Part shown: positions 55,364-62,960 of the stretch, one piece after another
Numbering within the stretch: the stretch's first letter is position 1
How the letters are laid out: every line of letters starts with the position of its first letter
Origin: Jiella pelagia
Lineage (GTDB): Bacteria > Pseudomonadota > Alphaproteobacteria > Rhizobiales > Rhizobiaceae
Length of the DNA stretch: 64,000 nt
Assembly: GCF_026898155.1 (NCBI RefSeq)
Contig: NZ_CP114029.1
Coordinates: 4,568,001-4,632,000 of the forward strand
Direction: 5' to 3'
The notes under the pieces: model-generated
Databases searched by the model: none
Seen by the model: only the letters and a program-made list of their open reading frames with translations
Told to the model about the DNA's origin: nothing
Made by a program: the position numbers and the translations under genes

Positions 55364-55392
55364 AAGGGCCGGCGAGAGATCGCACGGCCCTT
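55364..55392 (-). terminator. Terminator hairpin between rpe and the DUF3072 gene
   Basis: Stem AAGGGCCG/CGGCCCTT around a 13-base loop; on the minus strand it continues into TTTTGC, 31 bp after the DUF3072 stop. It may also slow transcription from rpe on the other strand. Confidence 0.5.
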
Positions 55393-55422
55393 GGAAGTCA
55401 TGGGCGGGATAGCCGAGCGGGA

Positions 55423-55650
55423 TTAGCTCTCGCCGTCGTTCACCCGCTTGCTCTCGCCCTGCAACAGGTCGATGAGCTTCGAGGCGTCGGCCTTGGTCAG
55501 GCTCTCCTCGAAGGGATGGCCGGTCTCCTCGCACAGCGTCTTGAGGTAGGAGGCCTGCGCGCCGGTCATCGGCTCGCCGCCGGTCGTCCAGTCGGCCGGG
55601 TCCTTCTCTGTGTTCGAGGTGTCGGCGGTCTTGGCGTCGAGATTGCTCAT
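55423..55650 (-). CDS. DUF3072 family protein
   Basis: 75-residue cytoplasmic protein of unknown role. The DUF3072 core is visible as EPMTGAQASYLKTLCEETGH then FEESLTKADASKLIDLLQ, a small helical unit after a polar start. ATG at 55650. Stands alone between the cbb operon and the EVE gene. Confidence 0.85.
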   Translation of the reverse strand: MSNLDAKTADTSNTEKDPADWTTGGEPMTGAQASYLKTLCEETGHPFEESLTKADASKLIDLLQGESKRVNDGES

Positions 55651-55968
55651 GTGGGATCTCCGCAACTGAAGTGTTGTTCTGGAAATGTTCTATCAGGCAA
55701 TTCGTTCCGGGGGTGCGACCAGGCTGCACATGCCAAGCACCGTCCAATGGGCAGGTGCCCGGGGACCGCACGGGCAAGGGTCCTGACCATTCGTTGATGC
55801 CGCAGAGCGTTGGCCGGAAGAGGCGTTGCCGGCGAAACGAGGCTTTAAGTTCCGCCAACACCCGTCATCGTGGATGTCCTTGGCCTCAGTTTCCCCGAAG
55901 TTCCGTCTGTCCCGTTGCCGAAATGTCTTTCGCTTCAATCACATGCGCGTGACAGCTGCATCACTGGT
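55651..55968. other. Intergenic region without a recognisable gene
   Basis: About 318 bp separating the EVE gene from the DUF3072 gene, which is read in the same direction; it presumably carries the DUF3072 promoter. No repeat or RNA seen. Confidence 0.4.
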
Positions 55969-56406
55969 TCAGCCCTTCATCGCCTGCTTCGGATCGACCC
56001 CGCCCATAGTGCAGACATGGGCAAACTCGTCCTCCGCCACCGGCTGCACCGACAGCCGCGAATTGTTGACCAGCACCATGTCCTTCAGCTTGTCCTCGCC
56101 CTTGATCCGGTCGAGCGTCACCGGGTTCGGCACGTCCATCACCGCCTTGATGTCGACGCACTCCCATTTGGGATCGTCGGCGGAGGAATCCGGGTGGATC
56201 TCCCGCACCACCTCGACAATGCCGACGACTTCCTTGCCTTCGTTGGAATGGTAGAAGAAGCCGCGGTCGCCGATCTTCATTTCGCGCATGAAATTGCGGG
56301 CCTGGTAGTTGCGGACGCCCGTCCATTCCTCGCCAACATCGCCCTTTGCCTTCTGCTGGTCCCAGGACCAGGTGGCGGGTTCGGACTTGTAGAGCCAGTA
56401 GCGCAT
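55969..56406 (-). CDS. EVE domain protein
   Basis: 145-residue PUA-fold protein of the EVE family, which can bind modified cytosine in nucleic acids. Typical parts are YWLYKSEPATWSWDQQ at the start, WTGVRNYQARNFMREMKIGD, GFFYHSNEGKEVVGIVEV and SVQPVAEDEFAHV. It lies 1 bp after a YciI gene, in the conserved tsaD-gpsA-yciI-EVE cluster. Confidence 0.93.
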   Translation of the reverse strand: MRYWLYKSEPATWSWDQQKAKGDVGEEWTGVRNYQARNFMREMKIGDRGFFYHSNEGKEVVGIVEVVREIHPDSSADDPKWECVDIKAVMDVPNPVTLDRIKGEDKLKDMVLVNNSRLSVQPVAEDEFAHVCTMGGVDPKQAMKG

Positions 56407-56407
56407 G

Positions 56408-56698
56408 TCAGGCGGCGTCCGGGTTCTTCACCGACCAGTTCCAGCGCTTGACCGTGACGCTCTCGAAGAGGCCGGCCTTGGCATAGGGATCCTCGGCGGC
56501 GAGCGCCTTGGCCGCCTCGAGCGAATCCGCATCGATCATGACGAGGCTGCCGTTGGGCTTCTCGTCGGCGCCGAGGAACGGGCCGGCGAATTTCAGCTTG
56601 TCGCCGAGCGAGTTCAGAAAATTCAGATGCTCCGGACGATTGTCCAGACGAACCTGGAGATGACCCGGCTTGTCGGTGCAGAGGACGGCGAACAGCAT
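56408..56698 (-). CDS. YciI family protein
   Basis: 96-residue dimeric alpha-beta barrel protein with the YciI pattern: start MLFAVLCTDKPG, middle RPEHLNFLNSLGDKLKFAGP, then GSLVMIDADSLEAAKALAAEDPYAKAGLFESV. Function not established. Start ATG at 56698; a longer frame to 56758 lacks family support. Follows gpsA on the same strand. Confidence 0.9.
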   Translation of the reverse strand: MLFAVLCTDKPGHLQVRLDNRPEHLNFLNSLGDKLKFAGPFLGADEKPNGSLVMIDADSLEAAKALAAEDPYAKAGLFESVTVKRWNWSVKNPDAA

Positions 56699-56792
56699 GG
56701 ACGTTTCCCGAATGTTGGTCGGCGCCGGAGAAGCGGCGTCGACGGGCGGTGAAAGCATGTCGGCGAGGAGCTATCGCGGGATCGTCCGGCTT

Positions 56793-57774
56793 TCAACCGA
56801 CTTCGCGCTTCAGCGGCCGTTGCAGGAGGCGCTGGGCCGCCTCGTCCACTGAAAGCTCGCCCGAGAGGAGGCTCGGCCACCGTTTCGACGATCGGCGCCT
56901 CGATTCCGTTCTCGCGGGCCAGTCGTGCCGCGATCGCCGCGGTGAAGACCCCCTCGGCGAGCTTCAGGTCGGAAAGATCCTCGCCCCGTCCGAGCGCCGC
57001 GCCATAGGCGAAATTGCGCGACTGCGGCGAGGAGCAGGTGAGGATGAGATCGCCGAGGCCGGACAGGCCCATCAGCGTTTCCGCCCGGCCGCCCAGCGCC
57101 TCGCCGAGGCGGCGAAGCTCGTTGAGGCCGCGCGTGACCAGCGCCGCCTGGGCCGAGGCGCCAAGGCCGCGGCCGATCACCACGCCGGCGGCCAGCGCCA
57201 GAACGTTCTTCAACGCACCGCCAGCCTCGACGCCGCGAACATCGTCGCTGGCATAGCAGCGAAAGCTCTCGGTCGAGAGCCGGCGCGCGAGCGAATCGGC
57301 GCTCTCGGCGTCCTTTGCCGCGACGGTCACCGCCGTCGGCAGGCCGCGGGCGACGTCGCTGGCAAAGCTCGGACCGGAAAGAATGCCGACCGGCCGTCCG
57401 GGCAGGGCCTCGGCGACGATGTCGGACATGAACCGGCCCGTCCGTCGTTCGATGCCCTTGGCGCAGAGGACGAGCGTCACATGGGCCGGCAGGTGTTCGG
57501 CGAGATGGCCTGCAAGACCGGCGAGGCTTTGCGCCGGTACCACCAGAAGGACGGCATCCGCGCCAACCAGCGCTTCGGCGGGGTCGATGGTGGGGCGGAT
57601 CGACGGCGGCAGGGCGATGCCCGGCAGATAGCGCGGATTCTCGCGGCGCGCCTCGATCGCCGCGAGCGTCTCGGCGTCGCGGCCGAGCAGGCGCACGGTC
57701 TCGCCACCCCTGGCATAGAGCGCGGCGAGGGCCGTTCCCCAGGCGCCGGCGCCGACGATGGCGATGGTGCTCAT
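56793..57774 (-). CDS. gpsA: Glycerol-3-phosphate dehydrogenase [NAD(P)+], apparent frameshift
   Basis: Makes sn-glycerol 3-phosphate for phospholipids, normally essential; 326 residues after repair. NAD site IAIVGAGAWGTALAALYARGG, catalytic region VLCAKGIERRTG, SGPSFASDVARGLPTAV, GGALKNVLALAAGVVIG and GLSGLGDLILTCSSPQSRNF. The frame breaks near the C-terminus at GAGGCTC (56868-56874); GAGCTC gives IVETVAELLSGELSVDEAAQ and a TGA at 56793-56795. Starts by ATGA overlap with tsaD. Confidence 0.94.
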
Positions 57775-58883
57775 GCCTTGGCTCCCCGTCTTCCATGGCC
57801 GATCAGCGGCGCCGAGCGAGCGTCGAGCGGCCAGCGCGAACGGACCGGCGCGTCGAGCGGATCGCTCAAGCCAGCCTCGATACGCTCCAGCCCTGCATAG
57901 GCGATCATCGCGCCGTTGTCCGAGCAGAGCTTCAGCGGGGGCGCTACCAGCCGCGCCCCGGCTGCCGCGCATTCGGCCATGAGTGCCGTGCGGATCGCCT
58001 GGTTGGCGCCGACGCCGCCCGCGACCCCGAGGACGGGATCGGCGAGGCCCGGGAAGGTCTCGCGGAAGCGGATCAGGGCCCGCCGGACGCGGTCGGCGAC
58101 CGTCTCGGCGGCGGCGCGCTGGAAGCTGGCGCAGAGATCGGCGACGTCGTCGTCGGACAGAGGCGCATGGGCTTCGGCGACGAGGCGCACTGCGGTCTTC
58201 AGCCCGGAAAACGAGAAGTCGAGGCGCGCGTCTCCCTTCATCGGCCGGGGTAAGGGGAAGCGCTTCGGATCGCCCCTGGCCGCCATCCTTTCGACGTTCG
58301 GGCCGCCCGGCTGGGGCAGCGACAGGAGTTTTGCCGTCTTGTCGAAGGCCTCGCCCAGGGCATCGTCGATGGTCGAGCCCCAGCGCTCGTAGTCGCCGAG
58401 CGTTCGGACCAGCAGGATCTGGCTGTGGCCGCCGGAGACGAGCAGCAGGAGATACGGGTATGCGATCCCGTCCGACAGGCGCGTCGACAAAGCGTGACCT
58501 TCGAGATGATTGATCGCGAGGAAGGGCAGGCCCCGTGCGGCGGCGATCGCCTTGCCGGTCATCGCCCCGACGAGGAGCCCGCCGACGAGGCCGGGCCCGA
58601 CCGTCGCGGCGACGGCGTCGATGTCGGCGAGCGTCACCTCGGCCTCGATCAGCGCGGCGCGGACGATGCCGTCGATGGCTTCCACATGGGCCCGCGCGGC
58701 GATTTCCGGCACCACGCCGCCGAAGGCCGCGTGTTCCTCGATCTGCGACAGGACGACGTTGGAGAGGATCTCCGCCCCGGCCGACGGCGTACGCCGGACC
58801 ACGGCCGCGGCGGTCTCGTCGCAGCTCGTCTCGATGCCGAGGATCGTCGCGCCGGCGTACTTTGTGGGGGCTGGATCGGTCAT
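57771..58883 (-). CDS. tsaD: tRNA N6-adenosine threonylcarbamoyltransferase
   Basis: Catalytic ASKHA-fold subunit that completes the t6A37 modification of tRNA; 370 residues. Motifs: TILGIETSCDETAAAVV, GGVVPEIAARAHVEAI, TVGPGLVGGLLVGA, INHLEGHALS (metal-binding His pair), LLVSGGHSQILLV, GEAFDKTAKLL and VAGGVGANQAIR. Start at 58883 (MTDPAPTKY); upstream in-frame ATGs are less likely. Divergent from hemC. Confidence 0.96.
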   Translation of the reverse strand: MTDPAPTKYAGATILGIETSCDETAAAVVRRTPSAGAEILSNVVLSQIEEHAAFGGVVPEIAARAHVEAIDGIVRAALIEAEVTLADIDAVAATVGPGLVGGLLVGAMTGKAIAAARGLPFLAINHLEGHALSTRLSDGIAYPYLLLLVSGGHSQILLVRTLGDYERWGSTIDDALGEAFDKTAKLLSLPQPGGPNVERMAARGDPKRFPLPRPMKGDARLDFSFSGLKTAVRLVAEAHAPLSDDDVADLCASFQRAAAETVADRVRRALIRFRETFPGLADPVLGVAGGVGANQAIRTALMAECAAAGARLVAPPLKLCSDNGAMIAYAGLERIEAGLSDPLDAPVRSRWPLDARSAPLIGHGRRGAKA

Positions 58884-59141
58884 GGCTCGCAGCGGCAGCA
58901 AGTTCGAAGTGGCGACAAAACACCGGCGAGCGGCTCGCCGCGGCATGTGGTGCCGCATCGCGGGTGTTCAAAGGGCTCGGCCGCCGCGAAAAGGCGGCCA
59001 TGGAGAAAACACCGGCAGTGGTGGCGTTTTCCTCTTGATCGACGCATCCTATGCGCGATTTGGGCGGAGCGTGGCAAGGTGGATCGGCGCTGACTGCGTC
59101 ATCTGCCGAGCCAACGACGGGGCGAAGAGCCGGGAGGAACG

Positions 59142-60077
59142 ATGAGCGGTGCAATCATTCGGATCGGGACGCGGGGCAGTCAGCTCGCAAAGGCACAGGC
59201 CAGCGAGGTCCGCGCCCGGCTGATGGTGGCCCACGAACTGCCGGAAGAGGCCTTCGCGATCGAGGTGATATCGACCTCGGGCGATCGCATCCTCGACCGG
59301 CCACTGTCAGAGGTCGGCGGCAAGGGCCTGTTCACCAAGGAAATCGAGATGGCGCTCGCCGAGGAGCGCATCGACATCGCCGTCCATTCGTCCAAGGACA
59401 TGGCGACGGCGCTGCCCGACGGGCTGGAAATTTCCGCCTTCCTGCCGCGCGAGGACGTGCGCGACGTCTTCATCGGCCGCACCGCGCCGACCATCGCGGA
59501 GCTTCCCGAGGGCGCGACCGTCGGCACGGCGTCGCTGCGGCGCCAGGCGATGCTGAAGCGGATGCGGCCGGATCTCAACGTCATCATCTTCCGGGGCAAC
59601 GTCCAGACCCGGCTGCGCAAGCTCGAAGAGGGGCAGGCCGACGGCACGCTGCTCGCGATCGCCGGCCTCAATCGCATGGCGATGACGAATGTCGCCACCG
59701 AGATCCTCGATCCCGATGCCTTTCCGCCGGCGCCGGGGCAGGGTGCTGTCTGCATCGAAAGCCGGATCGGCGACGAAAGGGCGAAAAGCCTCGTCGCGGC
59801 GATCGCAGATGAGGCGACGACAATCGCGCTGACCGCCGAGCGGGCCTTCCTCGCCGAACTCGACGGCTCCTGCCGGACGCCGATCGCCGCCCACGCCAGG
59901 CTGAACGACGACGGCACGCTCGCCCTTCACGGCATGATCCTGAAGCCGGACGGCAGCGAGATGCACCAGACCCGCCGCGAGGGCGTCGTGGAGGATGCCG
60001 AGCTGATCGGGCGGCTGGCCGGACGCACGGTGCTTCAAGCCGCCGGGCCCGGCTTCTTCGACGGCTGGGCGAACTGA
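59142..60077 (+). CDS. hemC: Hydroxymethylbilane synthase (porphobilinogen deaminase)
   Basis: Polymerises four porphobilinogen units; 311 residues. IRIGTRGSQLAKAQASEVRARL at the N-terminus, GGKGLFTKEIEMAL, AVHSSKDMATALPDGLEI, GTASLRRQAML, and the cofactor-binding cysteine in LDGSCRTPIAAHA (about 245). ATG at 59142, preceded by GGGAGGA. First gene of hemC-hemD-mic60-like-hemY. Confidence 0.97.
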   Translation: MSGAIIRIGTRGSQLAKAQASEVRARLMVAHELPEEAFAIEVISTSGDRILDRPLSEVGGKGLFTKEIEMALAEERIDIAVHSSKDMATALPDGLEISAFLPREDVRDVFIGRTAPTIAELPEGATVGTASLRRQAMLKRMRPDLNVIIFRGNVQTRLRKLEEGQADGTLLAIAGLNRMAMTNVATEILDPDAFPPAPGQGAVCIESRIGDERAKSLVAAIADEATTIALTAERAFLAELDGSCRTPIAAHARLNDDGTLALHGMILKPDGSEMHQTRREGVVEDAELIGRLAGRTVLQAAGPGFFDGWAN

Positions 60078-60094
60078 CGGCGGCAGGCGCGGCG

Positions 60095-60799
60095 GTGGCG
60101 CGCGTCCTCATCCTGCGCGAGGCGGGCGAAGCCGAGCGGACCGCCCGGCAGATCGCCGAGCGCGGCCACCAGCCGTTGATTTTGCCGCTGGAGCGGAGTG
60201 TCGATCTCGAATCATCCCCCGAAGATACGACGGGTGGCGCGGCGCCTGCGGGTTTCGCGTTGACCAGCGGACGGGCGGTCGGCGCGCTTGCCAAGGTGTT
60301 TTGCGGTGACCCGCGGCCGGTGCTCTGCGTCGGCGAGGCGACCGGCGAGGCGGCCCGGCAGGCGGGATTTGCCAATGTCCATGTCGCCGAGGGCGCGGCG
60401 TCCGCCATGGGCCGGCTTGCGCGTGAGGCCGGGATCGGGCCCGGGGAGACGCTGCTCTATGCCGCCGGCCGGCGGCGGACCGGAACGCTCGAACGCGCGC
60501 TCGGAGCGGTCGGCATTTCGTACGGAATATGGGAAGTCTACGACATCGTGCCGGTGGCGTGGTCCGAGCCGATGGTTCGCAGCGTCTTCATCGGTGGCCC
60601 GCCGGATGTCGTGCTGCTCCTGTCGGCCGGCCAGGCCGAAGGCTACCTGCGGCTCTCGGAACAGATGCCGCAGCTCTTTCATCCCCAGCCGGTGCTTCTG
60701 GCGCTGTCCGCCCGCGTCGCCGAGGCGCTTGCGCCGCGGGCAAATGCACGCATTGCAGCAGAGCGGAACCTCGCTTCGCTTTTCGAATGCCTCGGCTAA
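60095..60799 (+). CDS. hemD: Uroporphyrinogen-III synthase
   Basis: Closes the linear tetrapyrrole with ring-D inversion; 234 residues, GTG start at 60095, 17 bp after hemC. HemD sequences are weakly conserved; supporting features are VLILREAGEAERTARQIAERGH at the start, LTSGRAVGALA, CVGEATGEAARQAGF and the late segment LLALSARVAEAL, plus the position after hemC. Confidence 0.88.
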   Translation: MARVLILREAGEAERTARQIAERGHQPLILPLERSVDLESSPEDTTGGAAPAGFALTSGRAVGALAKVFCGDPRPVLCVGEATGEAARQAGFANVHVAEGAASAMGRLAREAGIGPGETLLYAAGRRRTGTLERALGAVGISYGIWEVYDIVPVAWSEPMVRSVFIGGPPDVVLLLSAGQAEGYLRLSEQMPQLFHPQPVLLALSARVAEALAPRANARIAAERNLASLFECLG

Positions 60800-60944
60800 C
60801 CTACATCACGATCCAATGTAAACTCGGTGCTTGCGCCATGCGCGCGAATGAAGGACCAATGATCGAGAAATTCCCCGCGCCGAGGGCAATCCCCACCCGC
60901 GGCCCGATACGCGAGCCCCGACACGCGAGCATGGAGCTGAGGCT

Positions 60945-62945
60945 ATGACCAACCGTCCCCGGCGATCGAGACCAGCAAAGCCGCGTAGCCAGACGATTGA
61001 TCTCAAGGCGGAAAAGAAAACGACAGTGAGTCAAGGCGACACGACCAAGGCGGCAAGCGCCGCCACTTCCGGAGGCGCAGCTTCGTCCTCGTCCGATCCT
61101 GCGGCGCAGCCGGCGGCCCCGATCAAGGGCGGTGCGAGCGAATCGTCATCGAAGTCCTCGACGGCGACGCCCTCATCAAGCGGAGCCAAGTCCACCACCA
61201 GCGGCGCCACACCGTCCGGCGGTGGCACGACGTCGGCAGCTGGCGGAACGACGCCATCGACAGGCGGCGCGACGCCTGCGACGTCGGCTGTCAAGCCGAT
61301 CGCGGCGACTGACGTCGACAGCCCGTCGAAGGCGGGCATGGCCAGCGCTGCGGCCAATCCGGCCAAGCTTGCCTCCGGCGCTTCGCAAGGCGGCGCCGCC
61401 GCTTCGTCTTCGCAACCCGTCAAGTCTGACAAGTCTGCAGCGACGGCCGGCGCCACAGGCGCCGGCTCAGCCTCAGCCACCCCTTCGGCAGCGTCCTCGT
61501 CTTCGGCCGCGTCGAAGCCGGCAGCCGCAGCCGGCTCTGGCACCGCGTCGACGTCTGGTTCCAGCAGCGGGTCGAAACCGGCCGATGCTTCGTCCTCCGC
61601 GCGGTCCAGCGCTTCGTCGGGATCGACGTCCGGCACTGGCCGCGACGGAACTCGGCCGCCATCGCCACCGCCGCCGAGCCGCTCCGGCGGTGTCGGCATC
61701 GGCGGGGTGATCGGCGCCGGTGTGCTCGGTGCGGTGCTGGCGCTCGGCGGAGCCTGGGCGCTGATTGCCAACGGCGCTCTGCCCGGCCCGGGGGCTTCAC
61801 AGACAACTGCTCCTCAGACTGCAGCGGGCGACTACGCGACGACGGATGCGCTGCAGGGCGTGAACGCCGAGGTGGCGCAGCTGCGCGAGCAGCTCGCCGC
61901 GGCGACGTCCGCGCAAGGCGAGGCGGGCTCGTCCATCGACCTCTCGCCGCTCGAACAGCGGATGGCGGCGCTCGAAAGCTCGACGGCGGATCTGACATCG
62001 ATCCGGCAATCCGCCGAGACCGCCGGCCAGACCGCGCAGGGTGCCAACGAGGCCGCGCAGGGCGCCAGCGAGACCGCAGCGGCGGCGCAAGAGGCGGCCC
62101 AGGGCGCGACGGAGGCCAGCGAGCGCGGCGCCCGGGATGCGGCGGATGCGCTGAAGCAGGCATCTGCGGCCAATGAGACCGCGAGTGCGGCACAGCAGGC
62201 GGCGACGAACGCCCAGCAGACGGCCAATACCGCTCAGACCACGGCGCAGTCGGCGCTGGGAACCGCCAATTCGGCCGCCGACACGGCCAAAGCCGCGAAT
62301 GAAGCGGCTTCGGCGGCGAATTCGAAGGTCGACGGTGCGGTGGCTGACCTCGATCAGCGGGTCGCAGCCGTCGAGGACGCCAACCAGCGAGCGGCCATCG
62401 CCCTTGCCGCGGCCAATCTCAAATCGGCGATCGATGCGGGCGGGCCTTTTGCCCAACAGCTGGAAACCTTCGCGACCACCGCGGGGGCCGGCGAGGCGAC
62501 CGAAAGCCTGAGGACCTTTGCCGCCGAGGGTGTTCCGTCCGAGCGCCAGATCGCCGAGCAGTGGCCGCAGGTCGAGGCCCGGATCTCCAACGCCCTGACG
62601 CCGCCGCGGCCGAATGCGCCGGTGAGCGATCAGTTCATGGCCGGGCTGCGGTCGCTGGTGAACGTCCGCTCCTCCGAAACGCCGCCCGCCGCCGATCAGA
62701 GCGATACGGCGGTTCTGTCCCGCCTCGATGCGGCGATCCGTTCGGGCGATCTCGGTGCTTTCGTCTCGGAGTGGGACCAGCTGCCGGATAACGCCAAGCA
62801 AGCCAGCGCCGATTTCGCCGACAAGGTGAGAGCCCGGCTCACGGCCCAACAGATCGTCTCGTCGACCCTGCAGGGAGCGATTTCGGGCTCCGAGCCGGCC
62901 GCGACGGACACGCCCACCACCGCCGAACCCGCCAACCAGGGCTAG
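60945..62945 (+). CDS. Mitofilin/Mic60-like membrane protein (COG4223)
   Basis: 666-residue inner-membrane protein found between hemD and hemY in alphaproteobacteria and related to mitochondrial Mic60, which bends membranes. Layout: a short basic start; a Ser/Ala/Thr/Gly-rich disordered region (about 25-245); one transmembrane helix (about 247-275, GGVIGAGVLGAVLALGGAWA); a long coiled coil very rich in Ala, Gln, Thr and Glu (about 300-475); and a C-terminal mitofilin-type region (LAAANLKSAIDAGGPFAQQL, EQWPQVEARISNAL). Low-complexity parts can cause misalignment. No enzymatic role. Confidence 0.85.
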   Translation: MTNRPRRSRPAKPRSQTIDLKAEKKTTVSQGDTTKAASAATSGGAASSSSDPAAQPAAPIKGGASESSSKSSTATPSSSGAKSTTSGATPSGGGTTSAAGGTTPSTGGATPATSAVKPIAATDVDSPSKAGMASAAANPAKLASGASQGGAAASSSQPVKSDKSAATAGATGAGSASATPSAASSSSAASKPAAAAGSGTASTSGSSSGSKPADASSSARSSASSGSTSGTGRDGTRPPSPPPPSRSGGVGIGGVIGAGVLGAVLALGGAWALIANGALPGPGASQTTAPQTAAGDYATTDALQGVNAEVAQLREQLAAATSAQGEAGSSIDLSPLEQRMAALESSTADLTSIRQSAETAGQTAQGANEAAQGASETAAAAQEAAQGATEASERGARDAADALKQASAANETASAAQQAATNAQQTANTAQTTAQSALGTANSAADTAKAANEAASAANSKVDGAVADLDQRVAAVEDANQRAAIALAAANLKSAIDAGGPFAQQLETFATTAGAGEATESLRTFAAEGVPSERQIAEQWPQVEARISNALTPPRPNAPVSDQFMAGLRSLVNVRSSETPPAADQSDTAVLSRLDAAIRSGDLGAFVSEWDQLPDNAKQASADFADKVRARLTAQQIVSSTLQGAISGSEPAATDTPTTAEPANQG

Positions 62946-62960
62946 CCCGGGAAAGTCTCA

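Noticed and set aside
2144..56874. Thirteen independent pseudogenes or programmed frameshifts
   Set aside because: All breaks share one hexamer, need the same one-base correction, and affect core genes such as gpsA, transketolase and cbbS. No slippery heptamer or downstream structure is common to them. Real gene decay would be scattered and include stops and deletions.
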